DNA from: an uncultured Clostridia bacterium
Lineage (GTDB): Bacteria; Bacillota; Clostridia; Lachnospirales; Lachnospiraceae
Assembly: GCA_945622055.1 (NCBI GenBank)
Contig: CALZBV010000048.1
Coordinates: 1-13,254 of the forward strand
Length of the DNA: 13,254 nucleotides
Reading direction: 5' to 3'
Shown: piece after piece, positions 6,651 to 13,254 of the stretch
Position numbering within the stretch: position 1 is the first letter of the stretch
Layout of the letters: every line of letters begins with the position of its first letter
Notes under the pieces: model-generated
Databases searched by the model: none
Told to the model about the DNA's origin: nothing
What the model saw: the letters and a program-made list of their open reading frames with translations, nothing else
Translations under genes and position numbers: made by a program

Positions 6651-7469
6651 CTAAAATTCTATTGCTATGTTTCCAAAACAGAAATAGTCTTTGCCTTCTG
6701 AATCCCGAATAAAGCTGCTGCTTGTAGGCGTTATCTCTTTAAGTCCGTTCAGCTTGATTCTTCCGTTGTCTGCATAGAGATCAAAGAACGACATTTTATC
6801 ATCCGATCTGCCTGAAAGAAACGAGTTTGAATAGTATCTTTTGTATTTAAGAGAACCACTAGAACAAAGATCTATAAACATCGCATGAGATTCATCAAGA
6901 TCTGAAACTTTTGAATTTAAAAATGTTGCAAAAAGTCCAAATGTTCTATTTTCAAGAGAAAACAGATCCTTGGCCTCTGATATAACAAAACACGAACCAC
7001 CGGTAAGATTACTCTCAGTATCGTATGAGTTTGTTATTGCAACAAAGAAAGAATCTTTGTTATACAAAAGAATTATTTTTGATTTCATTGGAGCAGATGT
7101 TATGTAATCGGTCATAAAATTAACTTTTCCTCTGTACATAAGTTCGCTTGTAAGCGTTCCATCATAATTTTTCAAAGTTAAAACCACATATTCTCTGCTT
7201 GTCGGAGTATAAGCGCCAGACCTGCTTGTACCTCTTATGTTAATTCTTGCGCTGTGTACGATTATTTCTGCTTCGTAATAGTATGAATCGGATTTAGATG
7301 ATCCGGTCGTCTCATCCTTTATAACTTCGATCCTAGCAAAGTGACCGCTTAGATTAAGCATCCTTGTTAGGTTAGTCACTATTGCCTTTGCAAAGTCAGC
7401 GGCAGGAGTTTTTCTTTCTGCTGATGAAAGTCGGGCGTCTGTATACTCAATAATCTCTTCAATTTTCAA
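6651..7469 (-). CDS. Putative phage tail-tip/receptor-binding protein, paralogue A
   Basis: The 272-residue soluble, beta-rich protein is of unrecognised family and paralogous to its downstream neighbour. It has DFAKAIVTNLTRMLNL, KDETT (51-55), SYYYEAEI, FFDLY, NGLKE (241-245) and GKDYFCFGNI (259-268) in the same order and spacing from the termini. The middle third, about 75-215, differs strongly between the copies, as expected for surface domains under selection. The start is TTG at 7469 with AGGAGGTG at 7-base spacing, 16 bases after the tail-fibre stop. An N-terminal helical stretch (MKIEEIIEYTDARLSSAERK) may attach it to the baseplate or fibre. A role in receptor recognition is inferred from position only. 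Confidence 0.78.
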   Translation of the reverse strand: MKIEEIIEYTDARLSSAERKTPAADFAKAIVTNLTRMLNLSGHFARIEVIKDETTGSSKSDSYYYEAEIIVHSARINIRGTSRSGAYTPTSREYVVLTLKNYDGTLTSELMYRGKVNFMTDYITSAPMKSKIILLYNKDSFFVAITNSYDTESNLTGGSCFVISEAKDLFSLENRTFGLFATFLNSKVSDLDESHAMFIDLCSSGSLKYKRYYSNSFLSGRSDDKMSFFDLYADNGRIKLNGLKEITPTSSSFIRDSEGKDYFCFGNIAIEF

Positions 7470-7485
7470 GTTTGCACCTCCTAAC

Positions 7486-8838
7486 CTAAATCAGCGTATC
7501 TTTAACAACAGTAACAGATCTTGTATATCCCTCATGTCCGGTTTCGTAAACGTCAAGCGTCATGACATTTCCGGATCCGCTATGTTCACGAACATAGTTT
7601 TTAACCCATTCTTTCGTCGTGACGTAGTTTCCTGCACTTTTCATGAACTTTACTAATTTTCCGTAATTATCTTCTGAGTAGTCCTCTTCGATTTTTTCTG
7701 TCGTCTTAACAATGTCGCTATATGTAAGATCCTTTTCTGTTCCGTTAAATCTGATCGCATTAAGATTGATTTTACCATCGCCTGAAATATTCTCTTCTTC
7801 AATCTTCCAACCATTGATACCGGTTTCTGCTGCGTAATTCATTAGATCAGTTCGCTCAGTATCAATCAGTTCATCTTCTCTGCTATTGTTTATGATGTGA
7901 ATAATAACATCGTACAGATTCGAAGGAAAGTAATACCAAGTATAATCTGCCGGATCATCAGATTCTTCTTTTGAAGAAAGAATACCAATAAAGTCCTGTG
8001 TAGGACTGTGCGTAACTGTCATATTACTACCGTCAGGATATTCAGAATAGCGAATAAATACGCTCATTATCTTCTTCTCTGCCTCGATACGCTTGTTTTC
8101 GTTGCTTATACGAACATTTTCATTACTGATTCTTTCATCCTCTTTATTCGACCTGATAGCTTCGTCAGAAACGCGCTTATTCTCGTTTTCGACACGAAGT
8201 AATTCGTTCCGGATTCTCTCTAACTCAGCAGCTTTTCTCTCTGCCTCGTTACGCTCCCTCGTATTCTCGTGCAGCTCGATTCCAGCAAGCCGAGCAAGTG
8301 CGGAAAGAAGTTCGGTAAACTCATTCCGTGATTCGATTTCATCATCGGTCTGTACTGCTTCATCTACCAAAATGCAGAAGCGCGGAGACGTGATCTGCAT
8401 AGCATTTTCATAATAATTATGCCAGTTTGTCTCCCAGTCGTCCGGTTCCTCGATCGTAATGTCATACACTCCATCTACCAAAGAAAAATAAGTATTCTGC
8501 TTCCACTCCGGCGCGCTCTCTCCGAACACACTCCTGAAGTCAGAGTTTCCATACAGAGTAACTTCGCAGTCAACAAGTCCCTCGGACGCGGAAGTCTGTG
8601 ACGTAAGCTCGTATGTGATTAAGTTATCCTCGATCGAACAATGATTATACAGAACAGTTCCGTCCGGCTTCTTCGCGCGGAACACAGCAATGCACTCAGA
8701 AGTGATCGGGTACGCCTTGCCGCCGGAAGTAAGGCCGATGATGATTTTACGACCGGTATCATTTCTCTTAATGTTCAGAACGGTTTGCACAGTCGTTTTA
8801 TGCGTATCGAGGTAGATCTTGTATAAGGAATAATTCAT
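7486..8838 (-). CDS. BppU-like baseplate/tail fibre protein with heptad coiled coil
   Basis: The 450-residue protein begins with a beta domain (about 1-130: ILNIKRND-type strands, AVFRAKKPDGTVLYN, LVDCEVTLYG, YDITIEEPDDW) like the BppU/DUF2479 N-terminal domain that docks fibres to the baseplate of Firmicute phages. Residues about 193-257 form a long coiled coil with the recurring heptad R-(V/I)-x-x-E-N-x. A C-terminal region (about 258-450), beta-rich in part, follows and may bind a receptor or carry the tip proteins encoded next. ATG 8838 is preceded by AAAGGGGGG at 8-base spacing, which lies in a possible hairpin. It follows the polyvalent gene after a 67-base spacer, the longest in the phage block. 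Trimeric assembly is inferred from the coiled coil. Confidence 0.82.
   Translation of the reverse strand: MNYSLYKIYLDTHKTTVQTVLNIKRNDTGRKIIIGLTSGGKAYPITSECIAVFRAKKPDGTVLYNHCSIEDNLITYELTSQTSASEGLVDCEVTLYGNSDFRSVFGESAPEWKQNTYFSLVDGVYDITIEEPDDWETNWHNYYENAMQITSPRFCILVDEAVQTDDEIESRNEFTELLSALARLAGIELHENTRERNEAERKAAELERIRNELLRVENENKRVSDEAIRSNKEDERISNENVRISNENKRIEAEKKIMSVFIRYSEYPDGSNMTVTHSPTQDFIGILSSKEESDDPADYTWYYFPSNLYDVIIHIINNSREDELIDTERTDLMNYAAETGINGWKIEEENISGDGKINLNAIRFNGTEKDLTYSDIVKTTEKIEEDYSEDNYGKLVKFMKSAGNYVTTKEWVKNYVREHSGSGNVMTLDVYETGHEGYTRSVTVVKDTLI
8068..8256 (-). repeat. Heptad repeat tract in the tail-fibre gene
   Basis: Residues about 195-257 contain six consecutive heptads that begin with Arg and mostly carry Glu at the fifth place: RVENENK, RVSDEAI, RSNKEDE, RISNENV, RISNENK, RIEAEKK. 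Two looser units lie upstream (RNEAERK, RIRNELL). At DNA level the units are similar but not identical, so copy number could change by recombination. Such R..NEN. tracts are common in phage fibre stalks. Confidence 0.85.
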
Positions 8839-8845
8839 TCTATCT

Positions 8846-8897
8846 GCCCCCCTTTGCGTTCATTGTAAAATAAAGGAGGGCACTTATCGTACCCCCC
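8846..8897 (-). promoter_or_regulatory. Candidate RNA switch over the tail-fibre ribosome site
   Basis: On the minus-strand transcript a central CCCUCC (8880-8875) can pair with GGGGGG just upstream (8897-8892, 11-base loop). Alternatively it can pair with the GGGGGG that is the Shine-Dalgarno of the tail-fibre gene (8852-8847). The second pairing extends to a 10-base-pair stem, 8881-8872 with 8855-8846, with one G-U pair. The two pairings exclude each other. The upstream G-run lies 9-14 bases after the stop of the polyvalent gene, where a terminating ribosome would cover it. The complementarity is plain; any regulatory effect is inference. Confidence 0.5.
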
Positions 8898-8905
8898 TAA
8901 CAGAG

Positions 8906-11900
8906 CTATTCATTTTTCTTTGACTTCTTTTCGTAAGTCTTAACCTTTAATCGCTCGTCAATGACTCCAACCGTGTTGTTCCAAATCGTTACAACTTCCC
9001 TTGTCGCCGGAGAAATCGGAAGTCCAGTGATTCCGGATGCGGCCTGCAGCAGTTTTGAAATGCTTGCATACCATGTATATCCGGTATTCTTTCCGCTGAG
9101 CTTGGTATACATGATCTCTGTACCCTTAATCAAGCTGTTGTACCACTGTGCAATGATAGTCTGCGGTGGATTTCCGTAGGTATCAACACCGAAGATTGAA
9201 ACAAGCTCTTTCGCAATATCATAGAAATCACTTAAGATCGGAAGTTTGTTGAACGGCATAAGCTCGTCGATAACGTTTCCGGTAAAAGCATAGAGATACT
9301 TTTCGCCGTAAGGTTCGTCGTCATTGTCTCTAAGACCATCAATAGCGGACTGTACTGCGGCAAGCATGATTGCACTCACGCTGTAAACTGCACAGGTCCT
9401 TGCAATGGTTTTTCCGTTCTTCTGCCATGCTTCGGACCTAGACATACCTTTTTGCAGGTCCGTCTTGTAATTGAAGTACGCCGATGTAAGAGAGCTGATC
9501 GTTGTTACCGGCTCAGACATAAATGAGCTGATCGCTCTTGCAAAGTAACCCTTGCTTCGCATAAACTCATTCTTCGTAAGTACGCTGTCTACAACCTGCG
9601 TCTTATAAACAACCTCTTCAAAAAGCTCAGAAACCTTTTTGAAATACTCTTCCGTTCCAGGTACAAGATTTCTGTACTTATTGCTTACTTCATACTTGCA
9701 GGCGTTCCACATAGATGACCATGTGATTTCATCAGCCTTTTCAGCTCCGATCATTCCGATCTCATTTACCTTATCCAAAACAGTACGCTTATGCTTGATA
9801 GTCTCGGTAAGTCCTCTCGAAATGTTGATATCATAGAAGCCAAGCGATTTCCATGCTGCAATTCCGCTATACTTTACCATTTCTTCTGCGTTTGCCTTTA
9901 TCTGCTTCGGAGACTGTTTAAGTCCCTTTAAGATCGAGCTGTAATCAATGATAAGTCCTGCTCTTGTGATAGACATAGGCTGCTGAACAACTACACGCAG
10001 GTTATACGCGATCTGCGCCATGTTGTACTGTCTCAATGCCTTAATGCCTAAAGAATCAGTCGGAACACCCTGCGCCTCGGTTCCATTGTACGCTCTGATG
10101 ATGTTCTTGATGAAAGATTCTGCATATCCTTCGCGGCCTCTTCCAGGTCTGCTTTCTTCCGGAACACCATATACTCTCGAAAGCTCTTCTCTTACGCTTC
10201 CGGTAACTACTCTCTTTCCTGTGGAATCATCAATAACGCTCGTCTTATAGTTAAGCCACTTAAGAGAATCGAGAATCGGGAGTGCAAAGGCGTTATACTG
10301 CGCCATGCTTGCCATGTGGTTCGCAAATACATCGAAGATGCTATAAAGAATGATTCTGTTATCTGCTGCATCGTTACGCTTCTTTGTAAAGCTCATATTG
10401 AGAAGCGCATACAGGCTTGCATTGCTCGGTGCTTCCTCTGCTGTCGATTCTAAGTGCCTTCCGTCTGAATTGATAGGGAAGTATTGAGGATTTGTAAACA
10501 TTTCCTCTCCAAATCTCTTTATCGAAACATAATTGCCCCATGCTGCACCCTGCGTCGCCATGTACTTTTGAAGCGCGTCAGCAATTTCTTTCTGTCTCGG
10601 AGTAAGCGCGTCGGTAATCTCTTTGATATCGTCCTCTGTAATAACATGGCCGTTATCAGAAATCGTGCTCTTTCCGTCCTTATACGTTGCAACTCTCACA
10701 CCTTCTCCGAGAATGTGTCTCAATGAATCCGGCTGCTTTGACAGTTCATAGAAAGACATCATGTAAGAGATCGGGATCCGGACCTTATCGCCGCCTAAGA
10801 CAAATTCCTTATAATTCTCTTCGCACTCTTTAACTTCCTTGTCCGTGTAAGTTTCATTTGTGAAATCAATGATCTTCTTCGCGTTGAAAGCAAGCGTTCC
10901 CTGAGCGTTCCTGAGTTCATCATAGATTGCACGTCCACCTTCTCCAAATCTCTCAAAGGCGTAAGCAGGTTTCATCTGCTGCCACATAAGGAAGTTTGTT
11001 GCTTCTCCGACCTTGGTTCCTGCGTCACCAATACCTCTTAATGTTGCCATTGTATTATTTCCTGCGTCGTACACGTGACTGAATACGGCGTTTGAATGAA
11101 AAACATTCATCTGCATAATGTATCTCTTAAGAGTATGTACGATATGTGCAAGGTCTCTCAGCTCGGCACCGGTCATTTTATTGATAACAAACTCTCCGCT
11201 GTTCTCATTCACATAATTGTGAATCAGATCAATAAACTCCTGAAGATTATCCATGAAGTCAACCGGAAGATCGTTATATCCGGAATAGATTCCGTTCGCG
11301 TCGATATTCTCCTTAATTGCAGATTTCAATGCAATGATATTCTTCTCAAACGCTTTATCTGCGATCGTTGCCTCTTTTCCGCTGAGCTGTCTCTTACTTG
11401 TGAAATCAATACTTGTAAGGAACGGAATCACGGAGTTTTTAACAACGTCCGGTACGCGCTTCACTGCATCTTTGTTGTCCGGTCTGATGATCCAGTCGGA
11501 AAGATCTTTCACATCGGTCTTGATTCTCTCTCGATACTTCTTAATGGCGTCAGCGTTCTTCCTGTTTTCTCTCCAACGCTTTAAGGTTTCATATCCGCGG
11601 CGTCTCTCTTCCTGCTCGATCACGTCTCTCGATTTTTTGAGCACTCGCTTTAATACTTCCTTTTCCTCAACTGAAATCAGTTCAGAGCTTGCGTTCTTGA
11701 TCTTATTATCGAGAATGTGCATACGGTTAATGGTTTCCTTTGCTGCAGCGCGGTTCACGTTGGATCCGAACTGCTGCTCTTTATAAAGTCTGCCCTGCTC
11801 CTCTCTTTCTGTCTGAAGATCATTCAGCTTCGTAAGTCTGTTCTTGAAGATATCAAGCGCTGCCTTCTCTCCATCAGTAAGATCGCTGACCTTAATGTTA

Positions 11901-13183
11901 TCAGATGCAATCTCGAGCACTTCTCTGTCTGTAAGTGCTCCGGTACGCTCCTGATACTGATTATTGTCTTGACTTTCGGCTACTGGATGTGCTAAAATAC
12001 TATCAGAATCCACACTGGAACTGCGTAACGGCAATCGTAGCCTATTAACGTTCAGCCAGTCCTGGATTCTATTTTTATTTACGTATCTTACCGGAATATA
12101 TTTTTCGTTCTTTCCATCATAAAAAAGGCTCTGTATATGGCTTCTGCCCTCTGCAGACATGACCTTTATAATGTCTAAGGATGTATCATTTCTCGTTGTA
12201 GGCGTCAATAACAACACAGCCGTAACTACTTTTCCTTTTTCATCATATAAATCTCCCATTACAATTCTTGCGTTTTCGTTTGATTTTGAATCAACAACAA
12301 CAACCGGATCCTGAAGAAGATCATAAAGGCCTTTGATCGTTTCTCTTGTCATTTCCGGATGATCTCTTAACGTTTTCAACACTTTCGTCGAATCCATTCT
12401 GATCTGTTTATCCGGAATGCCTGCCTGCTTCAATACATCGGAAACATAGCCAAAGTTAAATGAGAAACAAACGGTTTTACCGTCCCAGTTATCAATCTGC
12501 TTATCGAGCTTAATCTTTGTCTCGTCGTCATAATCTCTCGACTGATACTGCGTATCATCGTCCGATACGGTCTGCTCCTCTGCCGGGTTGAGAATTGCCA
12601 TAATCTCATTAAAGCGCTTACGCTTTTCTTCAAGCTCTTCCCTCTTTGCAAACTTCTCTTCTGACATCTTCTGCTGAGCAACAAGATCCCTCTTTGTCTC
12701 TTCGAGCCTTCCCTCTAACACCTTAACATAATCTTCAAGCGTTTTCGGAATCTCACAGATCTTATTTATCATCATCGTTGTGTTGGTCATGTAAACACTG
12801 AAATCATAACCATTCTTTCCGACAAGTTTTCCAAAGTATTCCGCATCCTTCTTAATTGCACGAATTTCAAAGCCTGCAAAACTTCCGACCGTTACATATC
12901 CATCGACATTTGCTTTCGCTCTGATCGCCTCTACAAGAACAGCTCCTGCGTCCTTTTTATCGGTAAACTTCTTACCGCCGATCGTCATAGAGAATTTTCC
13001 TTCGGAATAGGTATCTACTCTTGACTTGATATCTTCCTTTGCGTTCTCGATCGTCTTTGTTACAGCGGCAATTTTATTCGTATCTTCCGTGATCTTTGCC
13101 TTTGCCTTTGTTACGCTCGAATTAAACGCCTTCTGCAAATCTTCCAACTTTGAGATATCGTTTGTAAGCTGTACCTGCTCCAT
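8906..13183 (-). CDS. Giant phage polyvalent protein (SNF2-helicase tail, MuF-C/BECR-like domain, conserved C-terminal phage domain), 5' part missing or frameshifted
   Basis: This is the C-terminal 1425 residues of a larger polyvalent protein, a class known in phages and conjugative elements and thought to be delivered with the DNA to act on the new host. Residues 1-200 match the tail that follows SNF2 helicases in these proteins: NPLIMEQVQLTNDISKL (its first residues lie before ATG 13183), KKFTDKKDAGAVL, GSFAGFEI, then the coiled coil FAKREELEEKRKRFNEIMAI. Residues 240-385 resemble the MuF C-terminal/BECR nuclease-like domain (VSDVLKQAGIPDKQIRM, DHPEMTRETI with His275, LLQDPVVVVDSK). Residues 415-600 are helical and basic. 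Residues 715-1425 are a conserved phage domain (WQQMKPAYAFERFGEGG, LTPRQKEIADALQKYM, LLNMSFTKKRNDAADNR, ITRAGLIIDYSS), perhaps the LPD38/PLxRFG type. A hydrophobic helix lies at about 1263-1281. ATG 13183 has no ribosome site and is not the true start. Its place before tail and lysis genes suggests a virion-borne, ejected protein. Confidence 0.82.
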   Translation of the reverse strand: MEQVQLTNDISKLEDLQKAFNSSVTKAKAKITEDTNKIAAVTKTIENAKEDIKSRVDTYSEGKFSMTIGGKKFTDKKDAGAVLVEAIRAKANVDGYVTVGSFAGFEIRAIKKDAEYFGKLVGKNGYDFSVYMTNTTMMINKICEIPKTLEDYVKVLEGRLEETKRDLVAQQKMSEEKFAKREELEEKRKRFNEIMAILNPAEEQTVSDDDTQYQSRDYDDETKIKLDKQIDNWDGKTVCFSFNFGYVSDVLKQAGIPDKQIRMDSTKVLKTLRDHPEMTRETIKGLYDLLQDPVVVVDSKSNENARIVMGDLYDEKGKVVTAVLLLTPTTRNDTSLDIIKVMSAEGRSHIQSLFYDGKNEKYIPVRYVNKNRIQDWLNVNRLRLPLRSSSVDSDSILAHPVAESQDNNQYQERTGALTDREVLEIASDNIKVSDLTDGEKAALDIFKNRLTKLNDLQTEREEQGRLYKEQQFGSNVNRAAAKETINRMHILDNKIKNASSELISVEEKEVLKRVLKKSRDVIEQEERRRGYETLKRWRENRKNADAIKKYRERIKTDVKDLSDWIIRPDNKDAVKRVPDVVKNSVIPFLTSIDFTSKRQLSGKEATIADKAFEKNIIALKSAIKENIDANGIYSGYNDLPVDFMDNLQEFIDLIHNYVNENSGEFVINKMTGAELRDLAHIVHTLKRYIMQMNVFHSNAVFSHVYDAGNNTMATLRGIGDAGTKVGEATNFLMWQQMKPAYAFERFGEGGRAIYDELRNAQGTLAFNAKKIIDFTNETYTDKEVKECEENYKEFVLGGDKVRIPISYMMSFYELSKQPDSLRHILGEGVRVATYKDGKSTISDNGHVITEDDIKEITDALTPRQKEIADALQKYMATQGAAWGNYVSIKRFGEEMFTNPQYFPINSDGRHLESTAEEAPSNASLYALLNMSFTKKRNDAADNRIILYSIFDVFANHMASMAQYNAFALPILDSLKWLNYKTSVIDDSTGKRVVTGSVREELSRVYGVPEESRPGRGREGYAESFIKNIIRAYNGTEAQGVPTDSLGIKALRQYNMAQIAYNLRVVVQQPMSITRAGLIIDYSSILKGLKQSPKQIKANAEEMVKYSGIAAWKSLGFYDINISRGLTETIKHKRTVLDKVNEIGMIGAEKADEITWSSMWNACKYEVSNKYRNLVPGTEEYFKKVSELFEEVVYKTQVVDSVLTKNEFMRSKGYFARAISSFMSEPVTTISSLTSAYFNYKTDLQKGMSRSEAWQKNGKTIARTCAVYSVSAIMLAAVQSAIDGLRDNDDEPYGEKYLYAFTGNVIDELMPFNKLPILSDFYDIAKELVSIFGVDTYGNPPQTIIAQWYNSLIKGTEIMYTKLSGKNTGYTWYASISKLLQAASGITGLPISPATREVVTIWNNTVGVIDERLKVKTYEKKSKKNE
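11951..12550 (-). repeat. QYQ-x-R linker repeat on both sides of the MuF-C-like module
   Basis: The nonamer CTGATACTG occurs at 12542-12550 and at 11951-11959. It encodes QYQ in TQYQSR (residues 211-216) and NQYQER (408-413), both in acidic, disordered-looking linkers. The two copies enclose the putative nuclease domain. Similar linkers separate modules in other polyvalent phage proteins (recalled, not searched). Confidence 0.6.
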
Positions 13184-13254
13184 GATAAGAGGATTGTCGG
13201 AAGCGATAGCGGAGATTTCCGGCTCCGTTCACTTTGGTTACCACGCCTTCCTGG
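13184..13254 (-). pseudogene. Upstream part of the polyvalent gene, out of frame by one base
   Basis: The conserved family sequence EISAIASDNPLIMEQVQL starts before ATG 13183, so coding continues to the right. In that frame a TGA occurs at 13231-13229. The neighbouring frame is open to the window edge (QEGVVTKVNGA). Removing one G at 13219-13220 joins the two as NGA-EISAIASDNPLI, which fits the family. The gene is therefore frameshifted here, or the base is a sequencing or assembly error. Confidence 0.6.

Larger units (their letters stand above)
4629..13254. mobile_element. Prophage, late-gene end (continues to the right)
   Basis: All genes here run in one direction in a late-phage order: polyvalent injected-type protein, BppU-like tail fibre, two tail-tip-like proteins, holin, lysin, terminator, host gene. 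The left boundary is set by the break in the cpaF reading frame at 4628. The right boundary is outside the window. Head, packaging, integration and repressor genes are not seen. Spacers between the phage genes are short (8-nt overlap up to 67 bases), as expected for a late operon. Confidence 0.9.

Noticed and set aside
5859..8838. Diversity-generating retroelement target in the tail proteins
   Set aside because: No reverse transcriptase, template repeat or matching variable repeat is visible in the window. The divergence between the paralogues is spread out and not limited to adenine-directed sites.
13200..13240. Programmed ribosomal frameshift in the polyvalent gene
   Set aside because: No X-XXY-YYZ slippery heptamer lies at the junction and too little upstream sequence is available. 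A plain indel or sequence error is simpler.
1..13254. CRISPR array, tRNA or rRNA genes
   Set aside because: No regularly spaced direct repeats, no tRNA-like cloverleaf arms with CCA-end context, and no ribosomal RNA sequence were noticed by reading both strands.

Overview
The window looks like chromosome of a Firmicute of class Clostridia, most likely Lachnospiraceae. The evidence is strong GGAGG-type ribosome sites, a Clostridia-style reduced Tad/Flp pilus operon, and phage proteins of the types common in gut Clostridia. Every convincing gene lies on the minus strand. Transcription therefore runs right to left, and the genes below are given in that order. No stretch longer than 300 bases lacks a gene.

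Right part (13254 down to about 4629) is the late end of a prophage. It starts inside a very large 'polyvalent' phage protein. That protein carries the C-terminal tail of a SNF2-type helicase, then a MuF-C/BECR-like putative nuclease module, then a long helical region and a conserved C-terminal phage domain. A BppU-like tail fibre or baseplate protein follows, with a striking heptad coiled coil. Next come two tandem paralogous putative tail-tip proteins, a TcdE-type holin, an NlpC/P60-like lysin, and a strong bidirectional terminator. No integrase, repressor, capsid, portal or terminase gene is visible. They should lie to the right, beyond the window.

The prophage ends inside a host gene. At about 4628 the sequence passes directly into the 3' two-thirds of a CpaF/TadA-type pilus ATPase, cut exactly at the Walker A P-loop. 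The phage terminator sits about 20 bases in front of the stump.

Left part (about 4628 down to 1) is the rest of the pilus operon. It holds a TadB/TadC-like inner-membrane platform protein, two tandem paralogous pilin-like proteins that share the N-terminus MNNGLKALLIAA, and a 60-residue membrane protein. Two small single-TM proteins follow, then a further single-TM protein that runs off the left edge. The genes overlap or nearly touch and use several GTG/TTG starts, so they probably form one coupled operon. With the prophage in place the ATPase is broken and the operon is probably cut off from its promoter, so pilus assembly is probably off unless the phage excises.

Points for follow-up: the cpaF-disrupting integration; the putative toxin module in the polyvalent protein, with codon use unlike its flanks and a repeated QYQ-x-R linker on both sides; a one-base frameshift at the right edge; a possible RNA switch over the tail-fibre ribosome site; and a missing or non-canonical start on the tadC-like gene.
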